Both the position numbers and the translations under genes were made by a program. Below are positions 41,262 to 49,231 of a stretch of DNA of 64,000 bases, in pieces; the first letter of the stretch is position 1, and the number at the start of each line of letters is the position of its first letter. The notes below the pieces were generated by a model. It was not told the origin of the DNA. It saw only the letters and a list, made by a program, of their open reading frames with translations, and did not search any database. Origin of the DNA: Ga0077555 sp046154645 (GTDB lineage Bacteria > Pseudomonadota > Alphaproteobacteria > Rhizobiales > Hyphomicrobiaceae). The stretch is taken from positions 1 to 64,000 of the forward strand of contig JBJXDZ010000047.1 in NCBI GenBank assembly GCA_046154645.1, read 5' to 3'.

Positions 41262-42266
41262 ATGGCCACTGTCAAGCCACCCACCCTGTCGATCCTGATC
41301 GTGAGCTACAACACGCGCGCCATGACAGTGGCGTGTCTCGATTCCATCGCGAGCGAGGCGCAGCACGTCAGTTATGAACTCATTGTCATCGACAATGCTT
41401 CGACGGACGGCTCGCCTCAGGCCGTCGCAGCCCATGCCTCCAAGCCGACACTGATCCCGCTGACGCAGAACATCGGTTTTGCCCGCGCCAACAACGTCGC
41501 CGCCCGGGCAGCGCGAGGCGAATACATTCTCCTGCTCAACCCCGATACCGAGATCCGCCACGGCGCCATCGACAAGCTGGTCGGATTCGCGCGCCGACGT
41601 CGCCAATCGCGCATCTGGGGCGGCCGCACCATCTTCGCTGACGGCCGTCTCAATCCAGCCTCGGCCTGGGCCCGGCAGACGCCGTGGCGCCTCTTTTGCC
41701 GCGCGGCCGGTCTCACCGGCCTCGCCCCCAAGACCTCCGTGTTCAATGGCGAAGCTTACGGTGGCTGGCAACGGGACGGCGAGCGCAACGTCGATATCGT
41801 GTCCGGTTGCTTCCTGCTCATCGAGCACGAGTTGTGGCGCGAACTCGGCGGTTTTGATCCCCTCTATTTCATGTACGGCGAGGATGCCGACCTTTGTCTC
41901 CGAGCCAAAACACGCGGCGCCAAGCCGCGCACCACCGATCTCGCCACCATCGTGCACCATGGCGGCGCCTCGGAACCGGCCCGCGCGGACAAGATGGTGC
42001 GATTGCTCACCGCCAAGGCGACATTGATCCAGCGCCACTTCCAGGCGCCATTGGTACCGCTCGGCCTGGCGCTGCAGGCGGCGTGGCCGCTGTCGCGGGC
42101 TATTGCCTACGGGCTCGCAGCCATTGTGCTGCCGACCTCGCAGCAGGCGGCGACAGCCCGGGAATGGGCCGAAATCTGGCGCCGGCGCGATGAATGGTAT
42201 GCGGGCTACGAGGCATCGCCACATGCCAACGTGCCGTCGGCGACAAAGCGGGCCACCGCCACTTGA
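41262..42266 (+). CDS. Glycosyltransferase family 2 protein (rhamnosyltransferase-like)
   Basis: A 334-residue GT2/GT-A enzyme. The opening LSILIVSYNTRAM, the nucleotide-binding Asp in IVIDNASTDGS (Asp44), the metal motif LLLNPDTE (Asp95) and the acceptor block GGFDPLYFMYGEDADLCLRA are those of WbbL-type rhamnosyl/galactofuranosyl transferases. It transfers a sugar from a nucleotide donor to a lipid-linked glycan at the inner face of the membrane; a hydrophobic segment near residue 270 may anchor it. It starts a unit of two glycosyltransferase-like genes and a flippase. Confidence 0.92.
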   Translation: MATVKPPTLSILIVSYNTRAMTVACLDSIASEAQHVSYELIVIDNASTDGSPQAVAAHASKPTLIPLTQNIGFARANNVAARAARGEYILLLNPDTEIRHGAIDKLVGFARRRRQSRIWGGRTIFADGRLNPASAWARQTPWRLFCRAAGLTGLAPKTSVFNGEAYGGWQRDGERNVDIVSGCFLLIEHELWRELGGFDPLYFMYGEDADLCLRAKTRGAKPRTTDLATIVHHGGASEPARADKMVRLLTAKATLIQRHFQAPLVPLGLALQAAWPLSRAIAYGLAAIVLPTSQQAATAREWAEIWRRRDEWYAGYEASPHANVPSATKRATAT

Positions 42267-42331
42267 AGCCGCCGCTGCCTCGCAGCTTACAGCCTTTTGC
42301 CCCAAAGCTCCGCACGGATCGCGCCAGCGCC

Positions 42332-43144
42332 ATGATCTCCACCCCACAATCCAGCGACGTTGCCACCCGGCCCGTCTACACGATCGCGACGCTGGTCAAC
42401 GATCCGGCCCAACATGCCGCCATGTGCGCGAGTTTCCGCACCAACGGCTTCAGCGAGCCCCAGTGCGAATTCGTCGCCACAGCCAACCCCCGCTCCGCCT
42501 ACGCGGCCCTGAACGACATGCTGGCTGCTGCCCACGGCCGCTATGTCATTCTCTGCCACCAGGATGTCCGGTTGCTCGGGGACGATCGCGCCGTCCTCGA
42601 TAGCCGTCTCGCCGCCCTCGAGGCGCTTGACCCCGCCTGGGCGGTCGCCGGCAACGCTGGTGGCGTCGGGCCCGGCCGCCTGGCCATGCGCATCTCCGAT
42701 CCGCATGGCGACAACCAGCATGTCGGCCCACTGCCGGCACGCGTGCAGAGCCTCGATGAGAACTTTCTGGTGGTGAAGGCGCAGGCGCGCGTCGGCTTTT
42801 CGCGCAACCTCACCGGCTTCCATCTTTACGGCGCCGACATCTGCCTCGCCGCCGATATCATGGGCTATACGGCCTACGTTATCGATTTTCATCTCCGCCA
42901 TCTCAGTCCCGGCCGCAAGGACCAGAGCTTCCGCCACGCCGAGGCCGACTTCCGCGCCAAGTGGGCGGCGGCTTTGCGACCACGCTGGCTACAGACCACC
43001 TGCACGCTGCTCCGCCTTGGCGCACCCGCGCCGGAGCGTTGGCTCGGCCGCACCCTCGAGCGCCCCTACAGCAGTCTGCTGCGTCGCACCCGCTGGTCGC
43101 ACCCGGCGTCTGCCGCGAAACGACCGGGGCAAAACCAACGATGA
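42332..43144 (+). CDS. Glycosyltransferase-like protein
   Basis: A 270-residue GT-A-like protein. VYTIATLVNDPAQHAAMCAS, AAAHGRYVILCHQDVRLLGDD (the HQD in place of DxD) and FLVVKAQARVGFSRNLTGFHLYGAD are features of a GT2 subgroup. The donor and acceptor are unknown. ATG 42332 is used; the stop overlaps the flippase start by 4 nt (ATGA), so the two are translationally coupled. Confidence 0.83.
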   Translation: MISTPQSSDVATRPVYTIATLVNDPAQHAAMCASFRTNGFSEPQCEFVATANPRSAYAALNDMLAAAHGRYVILCHQDVRLLGDDRAVLDSRLAALEALDPAWAVAGNAGGVGPGRLAMRISDPHGDNQHVGPLPARVQSLDENFLVVKAQARVGFSRNLTGFHLYGADICLAADIMGYTAYVIDFHLRHLSPGRKDQSFRHAEADFRAKWAAALRPRWLQTTCTLLRLGAPAPERWLGRTLERPYSSLLRRTRWSHPASAAKRPGQNQR

Positions 43145-44619
43145 CGCTGAAGGCACAACGTCGCCGCAAGCTGCTGGCCTTCCGCATCGCGGGCCAGGGC
43201 GCCATGCTGTTTACCGGCTTCGCGCTGGCGCAAGCTTGTTCGTTCGCGCGCAACGCGGCGCTCGGCTACATCCTCTCTCGCGGTGATTTCGGCATTGCGG
43301 CGGCCCTCACCGTCACCTTGCAGTTGATCGAGACACTGTCCGACATCGGCGCCGATCGGTTGCTGGTCCAGGCCGAGGATGGCGAGCAGGCGGGCATGCT
43401 GGCGACGGCGCACACGTTGCTGATTGCCCGCGGCTTGGTAACGGCCGTCATCCTCTATCTGGCGGCGCGGCCGACGACGGCTTTCTTCCGGCTTGAGCAG
43501 CATCTCGGCCTGTTCGAGGCCCTCGCGCTGGTGCCCCTGATCCGCGGCTTCGTCCATCTCGACCAGCGCCGCCGCCAGCGTCAGCTCGACAACTCATCTT
43601 ATCTTGCCACCGAGGTTGGCTCGCAAGCCCTGGCGCTCGCGATGTTGCCGTTCCTGCTATGGCTCTCGCCTGGCCCGCATGTGGTGATCTGGACCGCACT
43701 GGTGCAGGCGGTGGGCGCGGTGAAACTGTCGCACGCGCTGGCCCAGGTCTCCTGGCGGATCGATTTCAACCGCGAGCGAATCAAGCGCTTCCTGGCCTTC
43801 GGCTGGCCGATCTGGCTCAGCGCTTTCCCACTTATGATCGTCTATCAGGCCGATCGCTTTCTCGTCGGCCGCGCCTACGGCATGGAGACGCTTGCCGCCT
43901 ACTCTGCCGCCTTCATGGTCACGATGGTGCCGGGTCTTGTCGCCGCCAAGGTCGGCCATGCCCTGATGCTGCCGCTGCTCTCCGACCGACGCGACAATCT
44001 CGAGGCCTTCACCGACCGCTACCGTCTCATGTACGAGGCCACGGTGCTGCTGGCTGCCGCCTATCTCATGCTGTTCATGCTGATCGGCGGCACCGCGCTG
44101 GCGATTGCCTTCGGACCCAATTATCGCGGCCTCGATACCGTGGTCGCGTGGCTCGCGGTGATGTGGGCGGTGCGTATGATCCAGGCCCCGCCTGGCATGG
44201 CGCTAATGGCCGCCGGGACTACCAAACCGCTGCTCTGGGCGGGCCTCATTCGCGCCTCGGCGCTGCCTTTGTCGGTGGCGGCAGCCCTCCTCGGCTGGGG
44301 CGTCGAAGGCATTGCCGCTGCCGGTGTGGCGGGCGAAGTGGCATCGCTGATTTATGTCGCCATCGCCTTGCGCCAGATCCGGCCTGAATTGTTCGGCATC
44401 ACGCTCGGGCGCGGCCTGGTGCTGATCCCGGTGGGCGCGGCGGGCCTGCTGCTGCTCGCTCATTCGCCGCCCGATCGGATGACGCTGGCAGCCATCCTGC
44501 AATGCTTCGGCGCCTTGGCAGCTATCGCCGTCGTCGGGCTGCTGGTGATGCCGGAGTTGCGCCGGGCCGCGCGCCGGCGCACACGACCGGCCCGCGCCGA
44601 GGTCATGCCCGCCACCTGA
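43141..44619 (+). CDS. Oligosaccharide flippase family protein (Wzx/MOP superfamily)
   Basis: A 492-residue membrane protein with about 12-14 helices of the polysaccharide transporter (MOP) family, which flips lipid-linked oligosaccharides across the inner membrane. The opening block ALAQACSFARNAALGYILSR and the LAFGWPIWLSAFPLMIVYQADRF block near residue 220 are characteristic. ATG 43141 overlaps the preceding stop by 4 nt. With the two glycosyltransferase genes it forms a compact surface-glycan unit that lacks a polymerase and an initiating transferase, so it may modify or complete a glycan started elsewhere. Confidence 0.9.
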   Translation: MTLKAQRRRKLLAFRIAGQGAMLFTGFALAQACSFARNAALGYILSRGDFGIAAALTVTLQLIETLSDIGADRLLVQAEDGEQAGMLATAHTLLIARGLVTAVILYLAARPTTAFFRLEQHLGLFEALALVPLIRGFVHLDQRRRQRQLDNSSYLATEVGSQALALAMLPFLLWLSPGPHVVIWTALVQAVGAVKLSHALAQVSWRIDFNRERIKRFLAFGWPIWLSAFPLMIVYQADRFLVGRAYGMETLAAYSAAFMVTMVPGLVAAKVGHALMLPLLSDRRDNLEAFTDRYRLMYEATVLLAAAYLMLFMLIGGTALAIAFGPNYRGLDTVVAWLAVMWAVRMIQAPPGMALMAAGTTKPLLWAGLIRASALPLSVAAALLGWGVEGIAAAGVAGEVASLIYVAIALRQIRPELFGITLGRGLVLIPVGAAGLLLLAHSPPDRMTLAAILQCFGALAAIAVVGLLVMPELRRAARRRTRPARAEVMPAT

Positions 44620-44637
44620 GCCGTGCGGTGCCGCGGA

Positions 44638-45525
44638 TCAGGACGTCTTCTTGGTCATGCCGCGACGAATGACGGGCGTGTAGCGATCGCCATCGCCGCG
44701 CTTGACGGCCTCCTCGAACAGCTCCGCGACCAGATCAGCGCCGCGCGCGCTGACGCCCTGCTCCTTGGCCAGTTCCCGCGCATAAGCCAGGTCCTTTTGC
44801 CCGTAACGCACCGAAAACGCCTCAGTCGGATAATCCTGTGGCACCAGATGTTTCATGCCGTGATTGCGCAGCACGAAACTATCAGCCGAGCCCTTGGCCA
44901 TGGTCTCATAGAGCAGCTTGCCATCGACACCAGCGGCTTCGGCGATCGAGATGGCCTCGGCAATGGCCATGGTGGTCTCGAACACCACCATGTTGTTCAT
45001 GAGCTTGACGACCTGACCGGCACCCACGTCACCGCAGTGCGTGACCTCGGTGCCCATGGTGGCGAGGATGGGTTTTAGTCGCTCGAAATCACCAGCCGTG
45101 CTGCCAACCATGATCGACAGCGTACCATCGACGGCGGCGCGACGCGTGCGGGCCACGGGCGCATCGGCGAAGGCCACGCCTTTGGCCGCAAACTCCTTGG
45201 CCAGTTCCTTCATGAGGCGCGGCGGCGCCGTCGACATGTCAACGACGGTCTGGCCCTTGCGCACGAGGCCCATGAGGCCACCATTCCCGCGCGCGACAGC
45301 CTCCACCTCTTTGCCGCCGGGCAGGCACATGAGAATGACGTCGGCAGCCTTCACGGCGTCGGCCAGCGACGCTGCGGCAATCATGCCGTCGGCCTTGAGG
45401 CGGGAGACTGGATCGGGCTTCGTGTCGAAGCCGACAACCTGCCATTTGCCCTTCTTGATGATGTTCCGGCACATCGCCTCGCCCATCACGCCGAGGCCGA
45501 CGAAAGCAACAGTCTTGATGTCCAT
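44638..45525 (-). CDS. NAD(P)-dependent beta-hydroxyacid dehydrogenase (second paralogue)
   Basis: A 295-residue paralogue of the enzyme at 28558-29442. The cofactor loop is FVGLGVMGEAM (8-18) and the catalytic Lys is Lys174 in GAGQVVKLMNN. The substrate loop reads DAPVARTRRAA, where most family members have DAPVSGG, so the substrate is probably not 3-hydroxyisobutyrate. ATG 45525 has GGAG at 8 nt. An SDR gene lies 78 bases upstream on the same strand and may be co-transcribed. Confidence 0.92.
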   Translation of the reverse strand: MDIKTVAFVGLGVMGEAMCRNIIKKGKWQVVGFDTKPDPVSRLKADGMIAAASLADAVKAADVILMCLPGGKEVEAVARGNGGLMGLVRKGQTVVDMSTAPPRLMKELAKEFAAKGVAFADAPVARTRRAAVDGTLSIMVGSTAGDFERLKPILATMGTEVTHCGDVGAGQVVKLMNNMVVFETTMAIAEAISIAEAAGVDGKLLYETMAKGSADSFVLRNHGMKHLVPQDYPTEAFSVRYGQKDLAYARELAKEQGVSARGADLVAELFEEAVKRGDGDRYTPVIRRGMTKKTS

Positions 45526-45603
45526 GGCAGTCTCCATTGCTGTCGCGGCGCCAATGACGCGCGGTGTGAGATCGACGGGCTGATTGATGCGAGGACGGCT
45601 AGA

Positions 45604-46359
45604 TCAGCCGCGCCCTTCGTAGGGCATGTTCGTCGCTTTGATGGTCATCTCGAACACGTTGGTGTCGAGCGGCAGTGACGCCATGTAGCGGATCGCGGAG
45701 CCGCAGTGCTCCACGTCGAACACCGGCTCCGGCATGATGTCGCCGCGGGGCTGCGGCACGCCGGCCTTCATGCGCCCACCCATGTTGGTGTCGGCGTTGC
45801 CGATGTCGAGCTGACCGCAAGCGATGTTAAAGGGCCGCCCATCCAGCGCAATGCACTTGGTGAGGCCGGTGATGGCGTGCTTGGTGGCGGTATAGGCCAC
45901 TGACATCGGCCGCGGCGTGTGCGCCGAGATCGAGCCGTTGTTGACGATGCGCCCGCCCTGCGGCTTCTGCTCCTTGAACATGCGGATCGCTTCCTGCGCG
46001 CACATGAAGCAGGCGGTGAGATTGAGATCGACCACGCCCTTCCACTTCTCGAGCGGAATGTCCTCCATGGGACCGGCGGGCAGGCCCATGCCGGCATTGT
46101 TGAACAGGAAGTCGAGGCGGCCGAACGCCGTCTTGGTCTCAGAGAACAGGCGCTTGACCTGCTCCTGGCTGGTCACGTCCGTCGCCACGCCGAGCATTTT
46201 GCCGCCGCCCGCCTTGGCCATACCGACCGTCTTGTCGAGCTCGTCCTTGCGACGGCCTGCCACGACGACGTTCCAGCCGTCCGCCTGCAGATGCAGCGCT
46301 GCCGCCCGTCCGATACCGGTGCCGCCGCCGGTGATGATCGCGACCTTGTTGGCTGCCAT
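45604..46359 (-). CDS. Short-chain dehydrogenase/reductase (second)
   Basis: A 251-residue classical SDR with cofactor loop TGGGTGIG (10-17), NNAG, catalytic Ser in NNGSISAHTP and Y-T-A-T-K. The Arg-Arg-Lys after the second strand (VAGRRKDEL) favours NADP(H). ATG 46359 has AAGGA about 11 nt upstream. It is co-directional with the dehydrogenase gene downstream and divergent from dgoK, so it may belong to the same sugar-acid catabolism; the substrate is not deducible. Confidence 0.92.
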   Translation of the reverse strand: MAANKVAIITGGGTGIGRAAALHLQADGWNVVVAGRRKDELDKTVGMAKAGGGKMLGVATDVTSQEQVKRLFSETKTAFGRLDFLFNNAGMGLPAGPMEDIPLEKWKGVVDLNLTACFMCAQEAIRMFKEQKPQGGRIVNNGSISAHTPRPMSVAYTATKHAITGLTKCIALDGRPFNIACGQLDIGNADTNMGGRMKAGVPQPRGDIMPEPVFDVEHCGSAIRYMASLPLDTNVFEMTIKATNMPYEGRG

Positions 46360-46394
46360 GGCTGACACGTCCTTTGCTGGGATATCGATTGAAC

Positions 46395-46436
46395 TTGCAG
46401 CGGCACCCCGGATGGGAGCCCGCATTCAGGCTGCAA
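46395..46436. promoter_or_regulatory. Inverted repeat TTGCAGC/GCTGCAA in a divergent promoter region
   Basis: Seven perfect pairs (46395-46401 with 46430-46436), and an outer ATCGATT/AATCGAT pair (46384-46390 with 46435-46441) that overlaps it. It lies between the SDR and dgoK starts, where a shared regulator could bind. Confidence 0.4.
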
Positions 46437-46562
46437 TCGATCACGAAACCGTAGCTGCGATCAAGGCCGGTGTGCAGCGGTCGTCATCGCACGGGGACAA
46501 GCGGCAGTCTTCTGCGTTAGGTTCCTCCCCCACCATGTACGCTTGCAGCGCGGGTTCCTGCC

Positions 46563-47612
46563 ATGGCCAAATCGCTCATACATCCAGCTGTCCCAGCGCT
46601 GATCGGCCTCGATTGGGGATCGAGCACACTGCGCGCCTATCTCTTCGCCGGCGACGGCAGCATTCTGCACCTGCGGTCGGCACCGCTCGGCGTGCTGAAT
46701 GTTCCTGATCGGAATTTTGCCGCCGCCCTGGCGCAGACGGTCGGCGATTGGCGGACGGCCCACGGCGGTTTGCCGCTCATCGTGTCCGGCATGATCGGCA
46801 GCACCATCGGCTGGCGTGAGGTGCCCTATCTCGCCTGTCCGGCCGGCCTCGACACGCTGGTGCAGGGATTGCGCGATCAACAGCGCAGCGCCCATGCCGA
46901 CGGCCTGCTCATTGTGCCGGGCCTCAGAACGGCGGGCCAAGGGCCAGCGGGCGCCGCGCCAGACGTCATGCGTGGCGAGGAGACACAGATCTTCGGCGCC
47001 TTGGCTCGCCACCCCGAGTTTGCACGCGGTTGCCGCCTGATCCTGCCGGGCACGCATTGCAAGTGGGTTGCGATCGCGGACGGTCGCATCGCCAGCTTCC
47101 AGACCTACATGACCGGCGAACTGTTCGCCGTGCTGCGCGATCACTCGATTCTCGGCCGACCGGCCCAAGCCGCGACCATCCACACCGGCGACACGGCTGG
47201 CCCGCGCGACATCGCCGGAGCAGCCTTCGAGCACGGCGTGCGGGCCGCCTGCAGCAGCCAGACCGCCGAACTCGCACCTTTGCTGTTTTCCGTCCGCACC
47301 CGCGTGCTGATGGGCGAAGTCACGCCCGCAGACAGCCTCGACTACATGTCCGGCCTGCTGATCGGCAACGAGGTCCGCTCGGCGCTGGCTGGTCCGCCGA
47401 CCACAGCATCACCCCCCATGGCTCTGATCGGCGATGCGGCCATCTGTGCGCTCTATCAGCGCGCGCTGGCACTCGTCGGCCATCCAGGCGTCGCTGTCCT
47501 CGATGCCGCTGCCAGCAGCGGTTTATGGCATCTGGCCGTGGCCAGTGGGTTCGTGGCAGGCAGATCCGCGCCCGTCGGCCTCACTGTCTCTCACAAGGAC
47601 CCTCGCCCATGA
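46563..47612 (+). CDS. dgoK: 2-dehydro-3-deoxygalactonokinase
   Basis: A 349-residue kinase that phosphorylates 2-keto-3-deoxygalactonate in the De Ley-Doudoroff galactose route. Typical blocks are IGLDWGSSTLRAYLF (14-28), PDVMRGEETQIFGAL, LPGTHCKWV and FQTYMTGELFAVLRDHSIL. ATG 46563 is used. The stop overlaps the dgoA start by 4 nt (ATGA). The gene pair is complete; the dehydratase and dehydrogenase that would feed it are not in the window. Confidence 0.94.
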   Translation: MAKSLIHPAVPALIGLDWGSSTLRAYLFAGDGSILHLRSAPLGVLNVPDRNFAAALAQTVGDWRTAHGGLPLIVSGMIGSTIGWREVPYLACPAGLDTLVQGLRDQQRSAHADGLLIVPGLRTAGQGPAGAAPDVMRGEETQIFGALARHPEFARGCRLILPGTHCKWVAIADGRIASFQTYMTGELFAVLRDHSILGRPAQAATIHTGDTAGPRDIAGAAFEHGVRAACSSQTAELAPLLFSVRTRVLMGEVTPADSLDYMSGLLIGNEVRSALAGPPTTASPPMALIGDAAICALYQRALALVGHPGVAVLDAAASSGLWHLAVASGFVAGRSAPVGLTVSHKDPRP

Positions 47613-48235
47613 TCCGCGCCGCCCTGGCCAAGCTGCCCTTCATCGCCATCCTGCGTGGCATCACGCCGGACGAGGCCCTCCCGATCGGCCGCGTGCTGGT
47701 CGACGCCGGCTTCACCGTCATCGAGGTGCCGTTGAACTCGCCGCAACCCTTCGAGAGCATCGCGCGGCTAGCCGACGCGTTCGGCCAAAGCTGTCTGATT
47801 GGCGCTGGCACGGTGATGTCGCCCGACGATGTCAATCGTGTGCGCCTGGCCGGTGGCAAGTTGATCGTCATGCCGCATTCGGACAGCCTCGTCATCGGGA
47901 CGGCGAAGGCTCAGCGCCTCATTTGCTTACCCGGCGTCGCGACCCCGACCGAGGCTTTCGCCGCGCTGGCCCTCGGCGCTGATGGCCTCAAGATGTTTCC
48001 CGGTGAGATGCTCGGGCCACCCGTGGTCAAGGCCTGGCGGGCGGTGCTGCCCAAGGACACGCTGCTCATTCCCGTCGGTGGCGTCGCGGCGGCGAACATG
48101 GCGGCGTTTGCCGCTGCCGGCGCCAATGGATTTGGTATCGGTTCGGCACTCTATGCGCCCGGCATGTCGGCCGCCGATGTCGCCAGCAAAGCGGCAGCGC
48201 TGCTCGCCGCCCGCGCGACCTTCATGCTCGCCTGA
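47609..48235 (+). CDS. dgoA: 2-dehydro-3-deoxy-6-phosphogalactonate aldolase
   Basis: A 208-residue class I aldolase that splits KDPGal to pyruvate and glyceraldehyde 3-phosphate. It is homologous to Eda; the Schiff-base Lys is in LKMFPGEMLGP, and IAILRGITPDEA (12-23) and GAGTVMSPDDV are family blocks. ATG 47609 is coupled to dgoK. The presence of both eda/kdgK and dgoA/dgoK in 64 kb gives separate enzymes for gluconate- and galactonate-derived epimers. Confidence 0.94.
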   Translation: MIRAALAKLPFIAILRGITPDEALPIGRVLVDAGFTVIEVPLNSPQPFESIARLADAFGQSCLIGAGTVMSPDDVNRVRLAGGKLIVMPHSDSLVIGTAKAQRLICLPGVATPTEAFAALALGADGLKMFPGEMLGPPVVKAWRAVLPKDTLLIPVGGVAAANMAAFAAAGANGFGIGSALYAPGMSAADVASKAAALLAARATFMLA

Positions 48236-48244
48236 CGCCAGCCC

Positions 48245-49171
48245 TTATCGCGCCAACGGCGGCGGGTCCTCGGCCATCACGCGTTCGGCGAGCGTATTGT
48301 CGACCGCCACCTCGAACGGCGTCCCCGTTGGCACGAAGCCCCCGGAGACGAGACTGTCGCGCAACCGGTCGTAGCCCACCCGCGGCAAGCGTGGATTGCG
48401 GCCCCAGATGCCGAGGCCCTTGTAGCGCTCGATGGCCCTTGTCAGGCGCGGCACCGGCACGGCCGGGAAGTACGGCGCGATGATGCCGGCGATCATTGCC
48501 GCCGGCGTGGCGTTGAACCACTTCTGCGTGCGGTAGATGGCGCGCACCAGCCGTGCGCAGTCGTCGCCGTGCGCCGCCAGAAACGGTGCTCGGGCATAGA
48601 ATGTGGTGTAGCTGGTCGCCCCGCGCGTGGCGGCCGCGTACCAGATATGGCCAGCACCTGACTCGACCAGGTCCTCGACGAACGGCTCGAAAATCTGAAT
48701 GACGTCGGCATCGCCACGGCGAAGTGCAGCGGCGTTGTCGGCCATGCTGCGGTCGGCGACCCGCGTGAGATTGGTGGGATCGACCCCGGCCAAGCGTAGA
48801 TCGTGCTGCAGGCACATCCAGGGCGTCGGCACCTCGCTGACCGTGGCGACGCGCAAACCCAATAGATCCTGCGGCCGGTAGCCGGGATTTGGCGTGCGCC
48901 CGACGAGGAAGAAGGGATCCCGCGTCACCACTTCGCAGAAGCACCGGATGTCGCAATCGGGCTCGCGCGCATACGTCTGGTTGACGCGCATCGGGCCGCC
49001 CCAGGTGACATGTACCGTGCCATCGTTGAGACCGCGAGCGGCAACGTCAGGGCTCGCCGCGCTGACGAACGACACTTCGATCCCCTCCTCGCGAAAGGCA
49101 TCGAGCGCCAGCGCAGCATAGAATGGCGCATAGAAGACGGCACGCAAGGATTCCTGCAGCACAATGGCCAT
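48245..49171 (-). CDS. NMT1/THI5-like binding protein without a signal peptide
   Basis: A 308-residue protein of the NMT1/THI5/SsuA-like fold. It begins directly with the mature-type strand IVLQESLRAVFYAPFYAALA and has no hydrophobic leader, so it would stay in the cytoplasm unless a start further upstream exists; none is visible. The conserved WGGPMRVNQTY and RRGDADVIQIFEPFVEDLV blocks line the ligand cleft. No permease or ATPase is adjacent. It could bind a pyrimidine- or sulfonate-like ligand or act as an enzyme-like THI5 relative. Converges on dgoA with a 9-nt gap. Confidence 0.8.
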   Translation of the reverse strand: MAIVLQESLRAVFYAPFYAALALDAFREEGIEVSFVSAASPDVAARGLNDGTVHVTWGGPMRVNQTYAREPDCDIRCFCEVVTRDPFFLVGRTPNPGYRPQDLLGLRVATVSEVPTPWMCLQHDLRLAGVDPTNLTRVADRSMADNAAALRRGDADVIQIFEPFVEDLVESGAGHIWYAAATRGATSYTTFYARAPFLAAHGDDCARLVRAIYRTQKWFNATPAAMIAGIIAPYFPAVPVPRLTRAIERYKGLGIWGRNPRLPRVGYDRLRDSLVSGGFVPTGTPFEVAVDNTLAERVMAEDPPPLAR

Positions 49172-49231
49172 GCACCGTCTCCTTCCCGGACAGGCAGCAG
49201 AGGCACATGATGATGGCGCCCCCGTCGTTGA

